Shown here: positions 43,858 through 52,450 of the stretch, piece after piece
How positions within the stretch are numbered: position 1 is the first letter of the stretch
Layout: every line of letters begins with the position of its first letter
Assembly (NCBI GenBank): GCA_963761525.1
Contig: CAVXHG010000008.1
Coordinates: 248,001-312,000, forward strand
Direction: 5' to 3'
Length of the DNA stretch: 64,000 nt
Origin: BOG-931 sp963761525
GTDB lineage: Bacteria; Pseudomonadota; Alphaproteobacteria; Rhizobiales; Xanthobacteraceae
Notes under the pieces: model-generated
What the model saw: only the letters and a program-made list of their open reading frames with translations
Databases searched by the model: none
What the model was told of the DNA's origin: nothing
Position numbers and translations under genes: made by a program

Positions 43858-45260
43858 GTGGGTCGCGCGATCGAACCCGCGGAGCGAAAACCGTTGTCCA
43901 ATATCCCCTCGCTGAAACTGCCGCTGCTGGCAATCGCGCTGGCGGCGACGTTGATCTCATGCCCTGCCAGTGCCGAACCGGACGTTGCCGACTTCACCCT
44001 TGCTAACGGGCTTGAAGTCGTGGTGATCCCCGATCATCGCACGCCGGTCGTCACCCATATGATCTGGTATAAGGTGGGTGGCGCTGACGAGATCGCGGGT
44101 CGGTCCGGTCTTGCGCATTTCCTTGAGCATTTAATGTTCAAAGGCACCGAGAAAAATCCTGGTGACTCGTTCTCGCAAGATGTTGCCGAGATCGGCGGCC
44201 AGGAGAATGCCTTTACCGGTAGCGACTACACCGGGTTCTATCAACGGGTTCCGCGCGAGCATCTGAAAGAGATGATGGCGCTCGAAGCCGACCGAATGAC
44301 CGGTCTGGTCCTGACGGACGATGTGGTGCGGCCCGAACTCAATGTCGTTCTCGAAGAACAGAACATGCGCGTCGCCAATAATCCGGCGGCCCGGCTGGGC
44401 GAGCAGATCGATGCCGCACTCTACCTCAATCATCCCTACGGCCGGCCGGTGATTGGATGGCGGCAGGAGATTGAGAAACTCTCACCCGCGACGACGCACT
44501 GGCCTTTTATCGGCGCTTTTACACCCCGAATAATGCCGTCGTTGTTATCGCCGGTGATGTTACCGCTGACGAAGTGAAAGCCGATGCCGAAGCGACCTAC
44601 GGCAAGGTCGCCATACGGACCCAGATCGCGCCCCGTAACCGGCCAAAAGAGCCGGTGCAGGAAGCGCCGCGCACGGTCACGCTGGCTGACTCCAGGGTCG
44701 AACAGCCCAGTGTGACGCGCGACTATCTGGTGCCTTCGGATGCGACGGCAAAACCCGGCGAAGGCGAAGCGCTCGATGTGCTCGCCCATGTGATCGGCAG
44801 TGGCACCAACAGCCGGATGTACCGCACGCTGGTCGTAGACAAGGGCATCGCGCTCGACGCCGGCGCATACTATTCCGGCACGGCGCTCGATTACGGCAAG
44901 TTCGGCGTTTACGGCTCGCCGAAGCCAGGCAACACACTGCATGAAGTCGAAGACGGCATCGACGGCATTCTCGGTGACGTGATTGCTCACGGCATTACCG
45001 ATGAGGAACTCGATCGCGCCAAGACGCGATTGATCGCCGACGCGGTTTACGCGCAGGACAATCAGGCGACGCTGGCACGCTGGTATGGCGCAGCAATTGC
45101 ATGCGGGCAGACGGTGGCAATGGTGAAGGCGTGGCCCGACCAGATCAGAGCTGTCACTGCCGACGCCGTGCAGGCGGCGGCCAAACAGTGGCTGGACCGG
45201 CGCCATTCGGTCACCGGCTATTTGGTCAAGAGCCTGCAGTCCGAGGAGAAGCATTCGTGA
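43858..45260 (+). pseudogene. M16 zinc metallopeptidase (catalytic partner), one frameshift
   Basis: The catalytic member of a pair of periplasmic M16 (pitrilysin/PqqL-like) proteases. GTG 43858 or TTG 43897 could be the start; the signal peptide ends CPASA. The zinc motif HFLEH is in LAHFLEHLMFKG, with the downstream glutamate in the ENAFTG...LEADRM region. The frame breaks at CTCTC (44479-44483): dropping two bases gives EKLTRDDALAFYRRFYTPNNAVVV and continues to 45260, for about 466 residues. The stop overlaps the next start (GTGA). Because it is one dinucleotide-run indel in a conserved pair, sequence error is likely. Confidence 0.85.
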
Positions 45261-46591
45261 CAGTGAAACTGTGCGCCACATTGGCAATCGGTCTGGCGGT
45301 TCTGACGATTGCAGCGCCAGCCTCAGCAACGACCATTGAGCGGATCGTCTCGCCCGGCGGCATTGAAGCGTGGCTGGTGCGCGAGCCTGCGGTTCCGCTT
45401 GTCGTCGTCGATTTCGCTTTTGCCGGTGGCGCGGTTCAGGATCCGCCCGGGAAAGGCGGCACCGCGGAACTCGTCTCCTCGATGCTCGATGATGGCGTCG
45501 GCGATTACGATTCCAATACCTTTCATGACCGGCTGGAGCGCAAAGCCATCGAGATGAATTTCAGCGTTGACCGTGAAACTCTTCGCGGCTCGATGCGGAC
45601 GCTGAAGGAAAACAGCGACGAGGCGTTTGAAGATTTGCGCCTGTCACTGAATGCTCCGCGCTTCGACGCATCCGATATCGAACTTAACCGCGCTCAAGTT
45701 CTTGCAGCCTTGCGGCGCGCGACAAGCAGCCCCGGCGATATCGCCAATCGGCGCTGGTGGGAGACCGCATTTGCCGGGCATCCCTACGGCCGCCCGGTCA
45801 ACGGCTCGCTGGAATCCGTACCCACTGTCACGGTCGATGACCTCAGGGCTTATGCGCACCGCGTTTTGGCGCGCAGCAATCTCAAGGTCGCGATCGTCGG
45901 CGACATCGATCCTGATGCCGCGCGGGCCATGCTTGATCACGTATTCGGCGGCCTTCCGGCAAAGGCCGATCTTGTGCCGGTCGAGACCGTATCGCCGCAG
46001 GGACTTGGCCGCCGCATCGTCGTCAATCTCGACGTGCCGCAGTCGGTCGTTGAATTCGGCGGCGCCGGGATTGCCCGCAAAGATCCTGATTTCATGGCGG
46101 CCTATATCGTCAATCATATCCTCGGCGGCGGTACCTTTTCGTCGCGGCTCTATCAGGAAGTCCGGGAGAAGCGTGGCCTGGCCTATTCGGTCTCCGACAG
46201 CCTGATGTGGCTCGATCATTCCGCAATGTTTCTCGGCACCACTGCGACGCGTGACGACCGGACCGGTGAAACGCTGGATCTGATCCAGAGCGAGATCCAT
46301 CGTCTTGCCGAGAACGGCCCGACCGCGGACGAACTCGCCAAAGCCAAGTCCTATCTCAACAGCGCGTTTGTGCTCAATCTCGATACGTCGAGCAAGGTCG
46401 CTGGATTGCTGATCCAGTTGCAGCTCGACGACCTTGGCGTGGATTACATTTCGCGGCGGACCGCAATGATTGATGCAGTATCGCTCGATGACGCCAGGCG
46501 CGTCGCCAAGCGCCTGCTCGATGGCGGCTTGCTGGTGACTGTGGTCGGCAAGCCCGAAGGCGTTGCCTCAAGCGGAACGACCGCGAACTAG
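45257..46591 (+). CDS. M16 peptidase-like protein (non-catalytic partner)
   Basis: A 444-residue secreted protein, starting at GTG 45257 overlapping the upstream stop. The position of HxxEH reads GTAELVSSMLDDG, so no zinc site exists. The C-terminal domain keeps the substrate-binding Arg/Tyr pair in YQEVREKRGLAYSVSD. Pairs of one zinc-binding and one R/Y-bearing M16 protein form an active heterodimer, as in mitochondrial processing peptidase; the same division is expected here. The signal peptide ends APASA. Confidence 0.9.
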   Translation: MTVKLCATLAIGLAVLTIAAPASATTIERIVSPGGIEAWLVREPAVPLVVVDFAFAGGAVQDPPGKGGTAELVSSMLDDGVGDYDSNTFHDRLERKAIEMNFSVDRETLRGSMRTLKENSDEAFEDLRLSLNAPRFDASDIELNRAQVLAALRRATSSPGDIANRRWWETAFAGHPYGRPVNGSLESVPTVTVDDLRAYAHRVLARSNLKVAIVGDIDPDAARAMLDHVFGGLPAKADLVPVETVSPQGLGRRIVVNLDVPQSVVEFGGAGIARKDPDFMAAYIVNHILGGGTFSSRLYQEVREKRGLAYSVSDSLMWLDHSAMFLGTTATRDDRTGETLDLIQSEIHRLAENGPTADELAKAKSYLNSAFVLNLDTSSKVAGLLIQLQLDDLGVDYISRRTAMIDAVSLDDARRVAKRLLDGGLLVTVVGKPEGVASSGTTAN

Positions 46592-46606
46592 ATACCGAGC
46601 GCTCGT

Positions 46607-46666
46607 CCTCGCGGAAGCGGGGACCTGTCTTGTGGCGACTGTAGCTCGATTCCCGCTTTCGCGGGA
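46607..46666. repeat. Short inverted-repeat element between M16 and arfB
   Basis: Two small hairpins, CCTCGC-GGAA-GCGGGG (46607-46622) and TCCCGC-TTTC-GCGGGA (46651-46666), lie in the 101-base gap and are rough inverted copies of each other. The word resembles the widespread TTCCCGCGAAAGCGGGAA repeats of Bradyrhizobium-type genomes. It may act as a terminator for the M16 genes. Confidence 0.6.
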
Positions 46667-46692
46667 GTGAGCGCGGATATACGGTCGCGACT

Positions 46693-47115
46693 ATGATCCC
46701 GATTACGCCGCATATCTCGATCGAGGAACGCGAGATTGACGAAAGTTTCGTTCGCGCTTCCGGGCCGGGCGGCCAAAACGTCAACAAGCTTTCGACTGCG
46801 GTGCAGCTTCGTTTCGATGTGCGGAACTCGCCGTCGCTGCCCGGCGACGTACGAGACCGGCTGACACGTCTCGCCGGGTCGAGAATGACCAATGACGGCG
46901 TCATCGTCATTATCGCGCAGCGCCATCGCACCCAGGGACGCAACCGCGAGGATGCGCTCGACCGTCTCGTGGAGCTGATCCGGCAGGCGGCGGTGCGGCC
47001 GGTCAAGCGGCGGCCGACCAGACCGACCAAAGCATCCCGCGAGCGCCGGATCGAGGGCAAGAAGCGGCGCGGCGGCATCAAGAATTTGCGCCGGTCCAGG
47101 CCCTCGTTCGACTGA
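46693..47115 (+). CDS. arfB: Alternative ribosome-rescue factor ArfB (peptidyl-tRNA hydrolase)
   Basis: A 140-residue protein that releases stalled ribosomes. RASGPGGQNVNKLSTAVQLRFD carries the GGQ catalytic motif near residue 25, as in class I release factors but without the codon-recognition domain. The C-terminal tail KRRPTRPTKASRERRIEGKKRR is the basic sequence that enters the empty mRNA channel. Length and order are typical of YaeJ/ArfB. Confidence 0.94.
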   Translation: MIPITPHISIEEREIDESFVRASGPGGQNVNKLSTAVQLRFDVRNSPSLPGDVRDRLTRLAGSRMTNDGVIVIIAQRHRTQGRNREDALDRLVELIRQAAVRPVKRRPTRPTKASRERRIEGKKRRGGIKNLRRSRPSFD

Positions 47116-47168
47116 AATCCGGGCCATGCTACGGTGACCGGGAGCCCGAGTTCGCCGCCGAGTTGCCT

Positions 47169-48980
47169 ATGCCTGTTCGCCAGCTTTCCGAAGCCGTCGT
47201 CAACCGTATCGCTGCCGGCGAGGTGGTCGAGCGTCCCGCGAGCGTGGTGAAAGAGCTGGTCGAAAACGCGCTCGATGCCGGTGCGACGCGTATCGACGTG
47301 TTGACCGATGGTGGTGGGCGCCGCCTGATCCGCGTCAGCGACGACGGCGAGGGCATGACCCGCGCGGACCTGGCGCTCGCCATTGAGCGGCATGCGACGT
47401 CGAAGCTTGCCGACGACGATCTGGTTTCGATCCGGACGCTGGGTTTCCGCGGTGAAGCGCTGCCATCGATCGGCTCCGTCGCGCGGCTGTCGATCACGAC
47501 GCGGCACGCCGGTGAGCCGCACGCCTGGGAGATCGCCGTCGATGGCGGCGTCAAATCCCCGATCAAGCCGGCGGCGCTTGGCGGCGGTACGCGGGTTGAA
47601 GTACGCGATCTGTTTTATGCAACGCCGGCGCGGTTGAAATTTCTTAAGCTCGACCGCACCGAAGCTGAAGCGGTGCGGGATGTGGTGCGCCGGCTGGCGA
47701 TGAGCCGGCCTGATGTCGCCTTCACGCTGGCAGGAGAGGAGCGCGCGCCGGCGAGTTATGCGGCTGCACTGCCCGGCGCTACCGGTCGCCTGACCCGGCT
47801 TGGCGATATTCTCGGCGCCGATTTTCGCGCCAATGCGGTCGAGGTCGCCGCCGATCGCGAAGACGTTGCGGTCGAAGGCTTTGCCGCGCTGCCGACACTG
47901 ACGCGCGCCAATGCGCTTGGCCAATATCTGTTTGTCAACGGCCGCCCGGTGCGCGACAAGCTTTTGCTTGGCGCGGTGCGCGGCGCCTATGCCGACTATT
48001 TGCCGCGCGACCGGCACCCGCTGCTGGCGTTGTTCGTGACCCTCGATGCGCGCGAAGTCGACGTCAACGTGCATCCGGCCAAGGCGGAGGTACGCTTCCG
48101 CAACGGCGGCCTCGTCCGCGCGCTGATTGTCTCGGCGCTGAAAACGGCGCTGACTCGTGACGGCACCCGCGCGGCAACTACCGGCGGTTCTGCCACCATC
48201 GCGGCATTCCGGCCGGCGTTTTCAGTGCCGACGCGCGGCTGGGACTGGCGTCGGTCACCGTCGCGGCCGAACGAGCCGTCGCGAGCCTATGCAGCGGCCG
48301 GCGGCGGTTTCGCTGAAGCGACGCAAGCGGCGTTCGATGTCGGCACGCCGGCCGCCGATTTGCGCGTCGCGGAAGTGGAAACGGCCGCTGAACTGATCGA
48401 TCGTCCGCTTGGCGCCGCACGCGCGCAGGTTCACGAGAACTATATCGTGTCGCAGACCCGTGACGGTTTGGTCATCGTCGATCAGCATGCCGCGCATGAG
48501 CGTATTGTGTACGAAAGGCTCAAGGCTGCGCTCGGCCGGAGTGGGGTGGCCCGCCAGATTCTGCTGATCCCGGAAATCGTCGAACTCGACGAGGCCGACG
48601 TCGCCCGGCTTGGTGCGCGCGCCGAGGAGTTGGCCCGCTTCGGCCTTGTGCTCGAAGCCTTCGGTCCCGGTGCGGTGGCGCTTCGCGAAACGCCGTCGCT
48701 GCTCGGTGAAATCGACGGTGGCGGTCTGGTGCGCGATCTCGCCGAACACATGAGTGAATGGGACGAGAGCCTGCCGCTTGAGCGCCGGCTGATGCAGGTG
48801 GCGTCTTCCATGGCCTGTCATGGTTCGGTGCGTGCCGGACGGCGTTTGAAGCCGGAAGAGATGAATGCATTGCTTCGCGAGATGGAAGTGACGCCAAACT
48901 CAGGCCAATGCAATCATGGCCGCCCGACCTATGTCGAACTAAAGCTCACCGATATCGAGCGGCTGTTCGGACGGCGCTGA
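47169..48980 (+). CDS. mutL: DNA mismatch repair protein MutL
   Basis: A 603-residue GHKL ATPase from ATG 47169. The ATP site is seen in NRIAAGEVVERPASVVKELVENALDAGAT, SDDGEGM and TLGFRGEALPSI; the transducer domain has YLFVNGRPVRDK. The C-terminal domain carries the latent endonuclease motif DQHAAHERIVYE, with partners ACHGSVRAG and QCNHGRPT, so this MutL should nick DNA itself, consistent with the lack of MutH in alphaproteobacteria. A Pro/Ala-rich linker separates the halves. Confidence 0.96.
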   Translation: MPVRQLSEAVVNRIAAGEVVERPASVVKELVENALDAGATRIDVLTDGGGRRLIRVSDDGEGMTRADLALAIERHATSKLADDDLVSIRTLGFRGEALPSIGSVARLSITTRHAGEPHAWEIAVDGGVKSPIKPAALGGGTRVEVRDLFYATPARLKFLKLDRTEAEAVRDVVRRLAMSRPDVAFTLAGEERAPASYAAALPGATGRLTRLGDILGADFRANAVEVAADREDVAVEGFAALPTLTRANALGQYLFVNGRPVRDKLLLGAVRGAYADYLPRDRHPLLALFVTLDAREVDVNVHPAKAEVRFRNGGLVRALIVSALKTALTRDGTRAATTGGSATIAAFRPAFSVPTRGWDWRRSPSRPNEPSRAYAAAGGGFAEATQAAFDVGTPAADLRVAEVETAAELIDRPLGAARAQVHENYIVSQTRDGLVIVDQHAAHERIVYERLKAALGRSGVARQILLIPEIVELDEADVARLGARAEELARFGLVLEAFGPGAVALRETPSLLGEIDGGGLVRDLAEHMSEWDESLPLERRLMQVASSMACHGSVRAGRRLKPEEMNALLREMEVTPNSGQCNHGRPTYVELKLTDIERLFGRR

Positions 48981-49000
48981 ACAATTCCCGGGAGTGGTTC

Positions 49001-49975
49001 ATGAGCATGAAGGCGTGTTTGGCGGCAGCGGCGTTTGTACTGGTCAGTTTTTCCGCCCATGCCGAAGACTGGCCAGCGCACACGATCACCATGGTCGTGC
49101 CGTTCGCGCCCGGTGGCGTTTACGACACGATGGGGCGCGTCTATGCGGCAGCTCTCGCCGACATTCTTGCTACTCCTGTCGTCGTCGAGAACGTGCCCGG
49201 TGCTGGCAGCATGACCGGTGCGGCGCGTGTCGCCCGCGCCGACCCCGACGGTTATCAGCTCCTGCTGGGCGGGGAATCGCCCAACGCGCAGGTGCAGCTT
49301 CTGCACAAGGAACCTGCCTACGATGCCGCCAAAGACTTTGCGCCGATTGCGCTGATCGCCCAGCAGCCGCTGATCCTCACCGCGCGTCCTGGCATCCCGG
49401 CCGGCAACCTTGCGGACTTCATCGCCTACGCCAAGGCGAACCAGGCCAAGATGCAATATGGCTCGCCCGGCACGGGCACCGGTTCGCACCTGGCCTGCGC
49501 TCTCTTTAACGTCGCCATCGGCGTCAACATTACGCATGTCCCGTATCGTGGACTGGCGCCGGCCATGCAGGATCTGATCGCGGGCCGCATCGACTATATG
49601 TGTCCGACAATCACGACCGCGATGGCGCAGCTTGCGGCCCATGTGGTGCAGGCGCCGGCCGTGATCGGCAGTGGGCGCTCGCAAGTTTTCCCGGACATTC
49701 CGACTGCAGAAGAGCAGGGCCTCAAGGGCTTTGCCGCCAATAGCTGGAATGCGATCTTTGCCCCGAAGGGAACGCTGCCGGCCATTGTGGCCAAACTCAA
49801 CGCCGCGGCGCTGAAAGCGATGGCGACGCCCTCGGTGCAACAGCGTGTTCGAGAGCTTGGCGCCTCGTTGCCGTCTCCGGATCATCGGACGCCGGAATAT
49901 CTTCAGAGCCTGGTTGAAAGCGAAATCAAAACCTGGGGCGATGCCGCCAAAGTCGCCGGCATCACGGCGGAGTGA
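49001..49975 (+). CDS. TctC/Bug-family solute-binding protein
   Basis: A 324-residue secreted receptor from ATG 49001, 20 bases after mutL, with GGGAGTGG upstream. The signal peptide ends FSAHAED. DWPAHTITMVVPFAPGGVYDTMGRV and VVENVPGAGSMTGAARVARADPDGYQLLLG are the Bug ligand loops; VNITHVPYRGLAPAMQDLIAGRID follows. It is the third orphan Bug protein in this window and the three differ clearly from one another, so they probably bind different ligands. Its last 14 bases overlap the end of the convergent rsmD. Confidence 0.92.
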   Translation: MSMKACLAAAAFVLVSFSAHAEDWPAHTITMVVPFAPGGVYDTMGRVYAAALADILATPVVVENVPGAGSMTGAARVARADPDGYQLLLGGESPNAQVQLLHKEPAYDAAKDFAPIALIAQQPLILTARPGIPAGNLADFIAYAKANQAKMQYGSPGTGTGSHLACALFNVAIGVNITHVPYRGLAPAMQDLIAGRIDYMCPTITTAMAQLAAHVVQAPAVIGSGRSQVFPDIPTAEEQGLKGFAANSWNAIFAPKGTLPAIVAKLNAAALKAMATPSVQQRVRELGASLPSPDHRTPEYLQSLVESEIKTWGDAAKVAGITAE

Positions 49976-50525
49976 CGAACCGTAGCACGACGAACTCGGT
50001 ATCGTCGTAGTGCCTCCGCTCGAGCTCGGTAAAACCTTCTGGCGCGGCGAAAGCGGATTTCACCGCTTCCTCGACAACGATCAACGCATCGAGCGTGAAC
50101 CACGCGCCGGTGCGCGCCGAAGCGAGCGCTTCCTCGGCAAGCTTTTGTCCATAGGGCGGGTCGAGGAAGGCCAACGAAAACGGCTCTACAGGATAAGCCG
50201 GTCCGAGCTTGGTGGCGTCGCGGCGGTAAACCTTGGAGGTCCCGCCAAGCCCCAGCGAGGCGACATTCTCGCGCAACAGCGCGCGCGCTTCGGCGCCGTC
50301 ATCGACAAAGAGCGTAAACGCCGCTCCGTGCGACAGCGCTTCGATACCGAGCGCGCCTGTGCCGGCAAACAGATCCAGCACTCGGGCATCGCCTATCGGA
50401 TCGCCGTAAGCGTGGATGAGCACATTGAACAGCGACTCGCGAAGGCGGTCGGCGGTCGGCCGGATCGCTTGTGACTTCGGCGCAGCGATGGTGCGGCCGC
50501 GCAGGCTACCACCGACCACGCGCAT
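49962..50525 (-). CDS. rsmD: 16S rRNA (guanine(966)-N(2))-methyltransferase
   Basis: A 187-residue class I methyltransferase that modifies G966 of 16S rRNA. MRVVGGSLRGRTIAAPK is the usual start, VLDLFAGTGALGIEALSHG the SAM-binding loop, and LAFLDPPYGQKL the DPPY catalytic motif. The start ATG shares a base with the stop of the pseudouridine synthase gene (TAATG), so both are co-expressed. It overlaps the convergent tctC-like gene by 14 bases. Confidence 0.94.
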   Translation of the reverse strand: MRVVGGSLRGRTIAAPKSQAIRPTADRLRESLFNVLIHAYGDPIGDARVLDLFAGTGALGIEALSHGAAFTLFVDDGAEARALLRENVASLGLGGTSKVYRRDATKLGPAYPVEPFSLAFLDPPYGQKLAEEALASARTGAWFTLDALIVVEEAVKSAFAAPEGFTELERRHYDDTEFVVLRFVTPP

Positions 50526-51925
50526 TAACGGCTCCGGGGATTGCGCGGACGCGGCCCTGCGGAGCGATCCGGCGAACGGTGGCGCTGCTGTCTGTTGTTT
50601 CCGCCACGGCCGCGCTTCTCGAACGGCTTTCGTGCTTCCTCGCGGCGCGGCGCCTCACGACCTCGTCGTGTCTCGGTATCTCGCTTCGCTTCGCCGTGGC
50701 GCTCTACTGAAACCATCCGGCCTTTGCGATCGGTGCGCGCTTCCTTGCGCGCTTCGCCAGCAGGCGGTTTCCGCCATATTTCGGCGGCGGCGGCCGAGCC
50801 ATGGCGCTGCTGTCTGTTGTTTCCGCCACGGCCGCGCTTCTCGAACGGCTTTCGTGCTTCTTCGCGGCGCGGCGCCTCACGACCTCGTCGTGTCTCGGTA
50901 TCTCGCTTCGCTTCGCCGTGGCGTTCTACTGAAACCATCCGGCCTTTGCGATCGGTGAGCGCTTCCTTGCGCGCTTTGCCGGGAGGCGGCTGTCGCCGTA
51001 TTTCGGCAGCAGCGCTTGAGCCATGATATTGGCGTCGCAGTTTCTTTCCGGGGCGTTCTTCTTCGCGCGGTCGCCACGCGTGATGCACCGGCTTTTGCTG
51101 CGGGGCTTGCGGCTTGTCGCGTTTGGCCGAGGCAGGGCGCGGCGGTCTGGGCGGCGCCGAAAAGTCCGCGCCGGACAGCGCGACGAGTTTGGTGCCGAGC
51201 TGCTCGCGTAGCACCCGTGTCTTGACTTCATCGACCTGGCCTTCGGCAAGTTCGGCAAGCTGGAACGGGCCGAACGAGACACGAATGAGCCGCGTCACCT
51301 CAAGGCCAAGGTGGCCGAGTACTGTGCGCACTTCGCGGTTCTTGCCTTCGCGGATACCGAAGCTGACCCAGAGGTTCGAGCCCTGTACGCGTTCTATCGA
51401 GGCGTCGATCGCGCCGTAGTGGATTCCGGAGATCGTGACACCTTTGCGCAAATCCTCCAGCTGGGTCTGCGTCACGGCGCCGTGGGCGCGCACGCGATAG
51501 CGCCGCAGCCAACCGGTCGTGGGCAGTTCAAGCACACGGGCGAGGGCGCCGTCGTTGGTCAGGAGCAGCAGTCCTTCGGTATTGAAGTCGAGCCGGCCTA
51601 CACTGATCAGGCGCGGGAGCTCCTTCGGCAGGCGCTGGAAGATCGTCGGGCGGCCTTGCGGATCCGCGTGCGTCGTAATCAGCCCGCGCGGCTTGTGATA
51701 GAGGAACAGCCGCGTCCGCTCGCGCGTCGGCAACGGCTCGCCGTCCACCGTGACGCGGTCGCGATCGGTGACATTAAGCGCGGGCGATGCGACCGGAGCG
51801 CCGTTGACCGCAACGCGCCCGGCGGCGATCCACGCTTCCGCCTCGCGGCGCGAGGCAAGCCCGGCGCGGGCGATCACTTTGGCGATGCGTTCGCCGCCTT
51901 TGTGCCCTGTTTCGTTGTCGTCCAT
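50525..51925 (-). CDS. RluB/RsuA-family pseudouridine synthase with a repeated basic tail
   Basis: A 466-residue enzyme from ATG 51925; upstream in-frame codons to 52147 run antisense through tadA and are not coding. An S4 domain (ERIAKVIARAGLASRREAEAWIAAGRVAVNG) is followed by the RsuA/RluB catalytic domain with VGRLDFNTEGLLLLTNDG (catalytic Asp) and GKNREVRTVLGHLGLEVTRLIRV. It isomerises uridine in 23S (or 16S) rRNA. After about residue 255 there is an Arg/Lys/Glu-rich tail with two near-identical 74-residue units (DRKGRMVSVERHGEAKRD...KPFEKRGRGGNNRQQRH). Such tails are common in rhizobial RluB but vary in length. Confidence 0.92.
   Translation of the reverse strand: MDDNETGHKGGERIAKVIARAGLASRREAEAWIAAGRVAVNGAPVASPALNVTDRDRVTVDGEPLPTRERTRLFLYHKPRGLITTHADPQGRPTIFQRLPKELPRLISVGRLDFNTEGLLLLTNDGALARVLELPTTGWLRRYRVRAHGAVTQTQLEDLRKGVTISGIHYGAIDASIERVQGSNLWVSFGIREGKNREVRTVLGHLGLEVTRLIRVSFGPFQLAELAEGQVDEVKTRVLREQLGTKLVALSGADFSAPPRPPRPASAKRDKPQAPQQKPVHHAWRPREEERPGKKLRRQYHGSSAAAEIRRQPPPGKARKEALTDRKGRMVSVERHGEAKRDTETRRGREAPRREEARKPFEKRGRGGNNRQQRHGSAAAAEIWRKPPAGEARKEARTDRKGRMVSVERHGEAKRDTETRRGREAPRREEARKPFEKRGRGGNNRQQRHRSPDRSAGPRPRNPRSR
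50580..51023. repeat. Tandem 222-base duplication inside the pseudouridine synthase tail
   Basis: Two adjacent copies, 50580-50801 and 50802-51023, each starting TGGCGCTGCTGTCTGTTG and differing at a few bases. The unit is exactly 74 codons, so the reading frame is kept. The encoded segment is strongly basic (Arg/Lys/Glu-rich) with a GRGGNNRQQRH end. The near identity suggests a fairly recent duplication, and copy number may vary between strains. Confidence 0.9.
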
Positions 51926-51962
51926 AGTCTGTGGCTGATAGCAGAGCAGGCCGCATCGGACC

Positions 51963-52403
51963 ATGGCATCTTTTATGGATATGGCGCTGGGCGAGGCGCG
52001 GGCCGCGGGCGAGCGGGGTGAGGTGCCGGTCGGCTGCGTGCTGGTGCGCGACGGCGAGGTTATTGCCCGCGCCGGCAACCGCACCATCGCCGACCGCGAT
52101 CCAACGGCCCATGCCGAGCTACTGGCTATTCGCCAGGGCGCGGCCACGCTCGATTCCGAGCGTCTTGAAGGCTGCGATCTCTACGTCACCCTTGAGCCTT
52201 GTGCGATGTGTGCCGGCGCTGTCGCTTTCGCCCGTATTCGCAGGCTCTATTACGGCGCCGCCGATCCTAAGGGCGGGGCAGTCGATAATGGCGTGAAGTT
52301 TTTCGCCTCGCCGACCTGCCATCACCGGCCTGAGGTCTACGGCGGCATGGCCGAGGCCGAGGCGGGAGCGATGCTGACGCGGTTCTTCGGCGAACGGCGC
52401 TGA
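51963..52403 (+). CDS. tadA: tRNA-specific adenosine deaminase
   Basis: A 146-residue zinc deaminase that converts A34 to inosine in tRNA-Arg(ACG). TAHAELLAIRQ carries the HAE motif (His ligand and proton-shuttle Glu) and LEPCAMCAGA the PCxxC ligands. EVPVGCVLVRDG is the usual N-terminal strand. It is divergent from the pseudouridine synthase gene with only 37 bases between the starts. Confidence 0.95.
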   Translation: MASFMDMALGEARAAGERGEVPVGCVLVRDGEVIARAGNRTIADRDPTAHAELLAIRQGAATLDSERLEGCDLYVTLEPCAMCAGAVAFARIRRLYYGAADPKGGAVDNGVKFFASPTCHHRPEVYGGMAEAEAGAMLTRFFGERR

Positions 52404-52450
52404 GCCGGAGCGCGAATCAGCTAAAGAGCGTCGCTTCAATACGACAGGAC

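Noticed and set aside
46374..48074. A 566-codon minus-strand open frame opposite the M16 gene, arfB and mutL
   Set aside because: It spans three clear plus-strand genes and their gaps and shows no family motif.
51926..52147. N-terminal extension of the pseudouridine synthase frame
   Set aside because: The extra 74 codons run antisense through tadA; the S4 domain starts right after ATG 51925.
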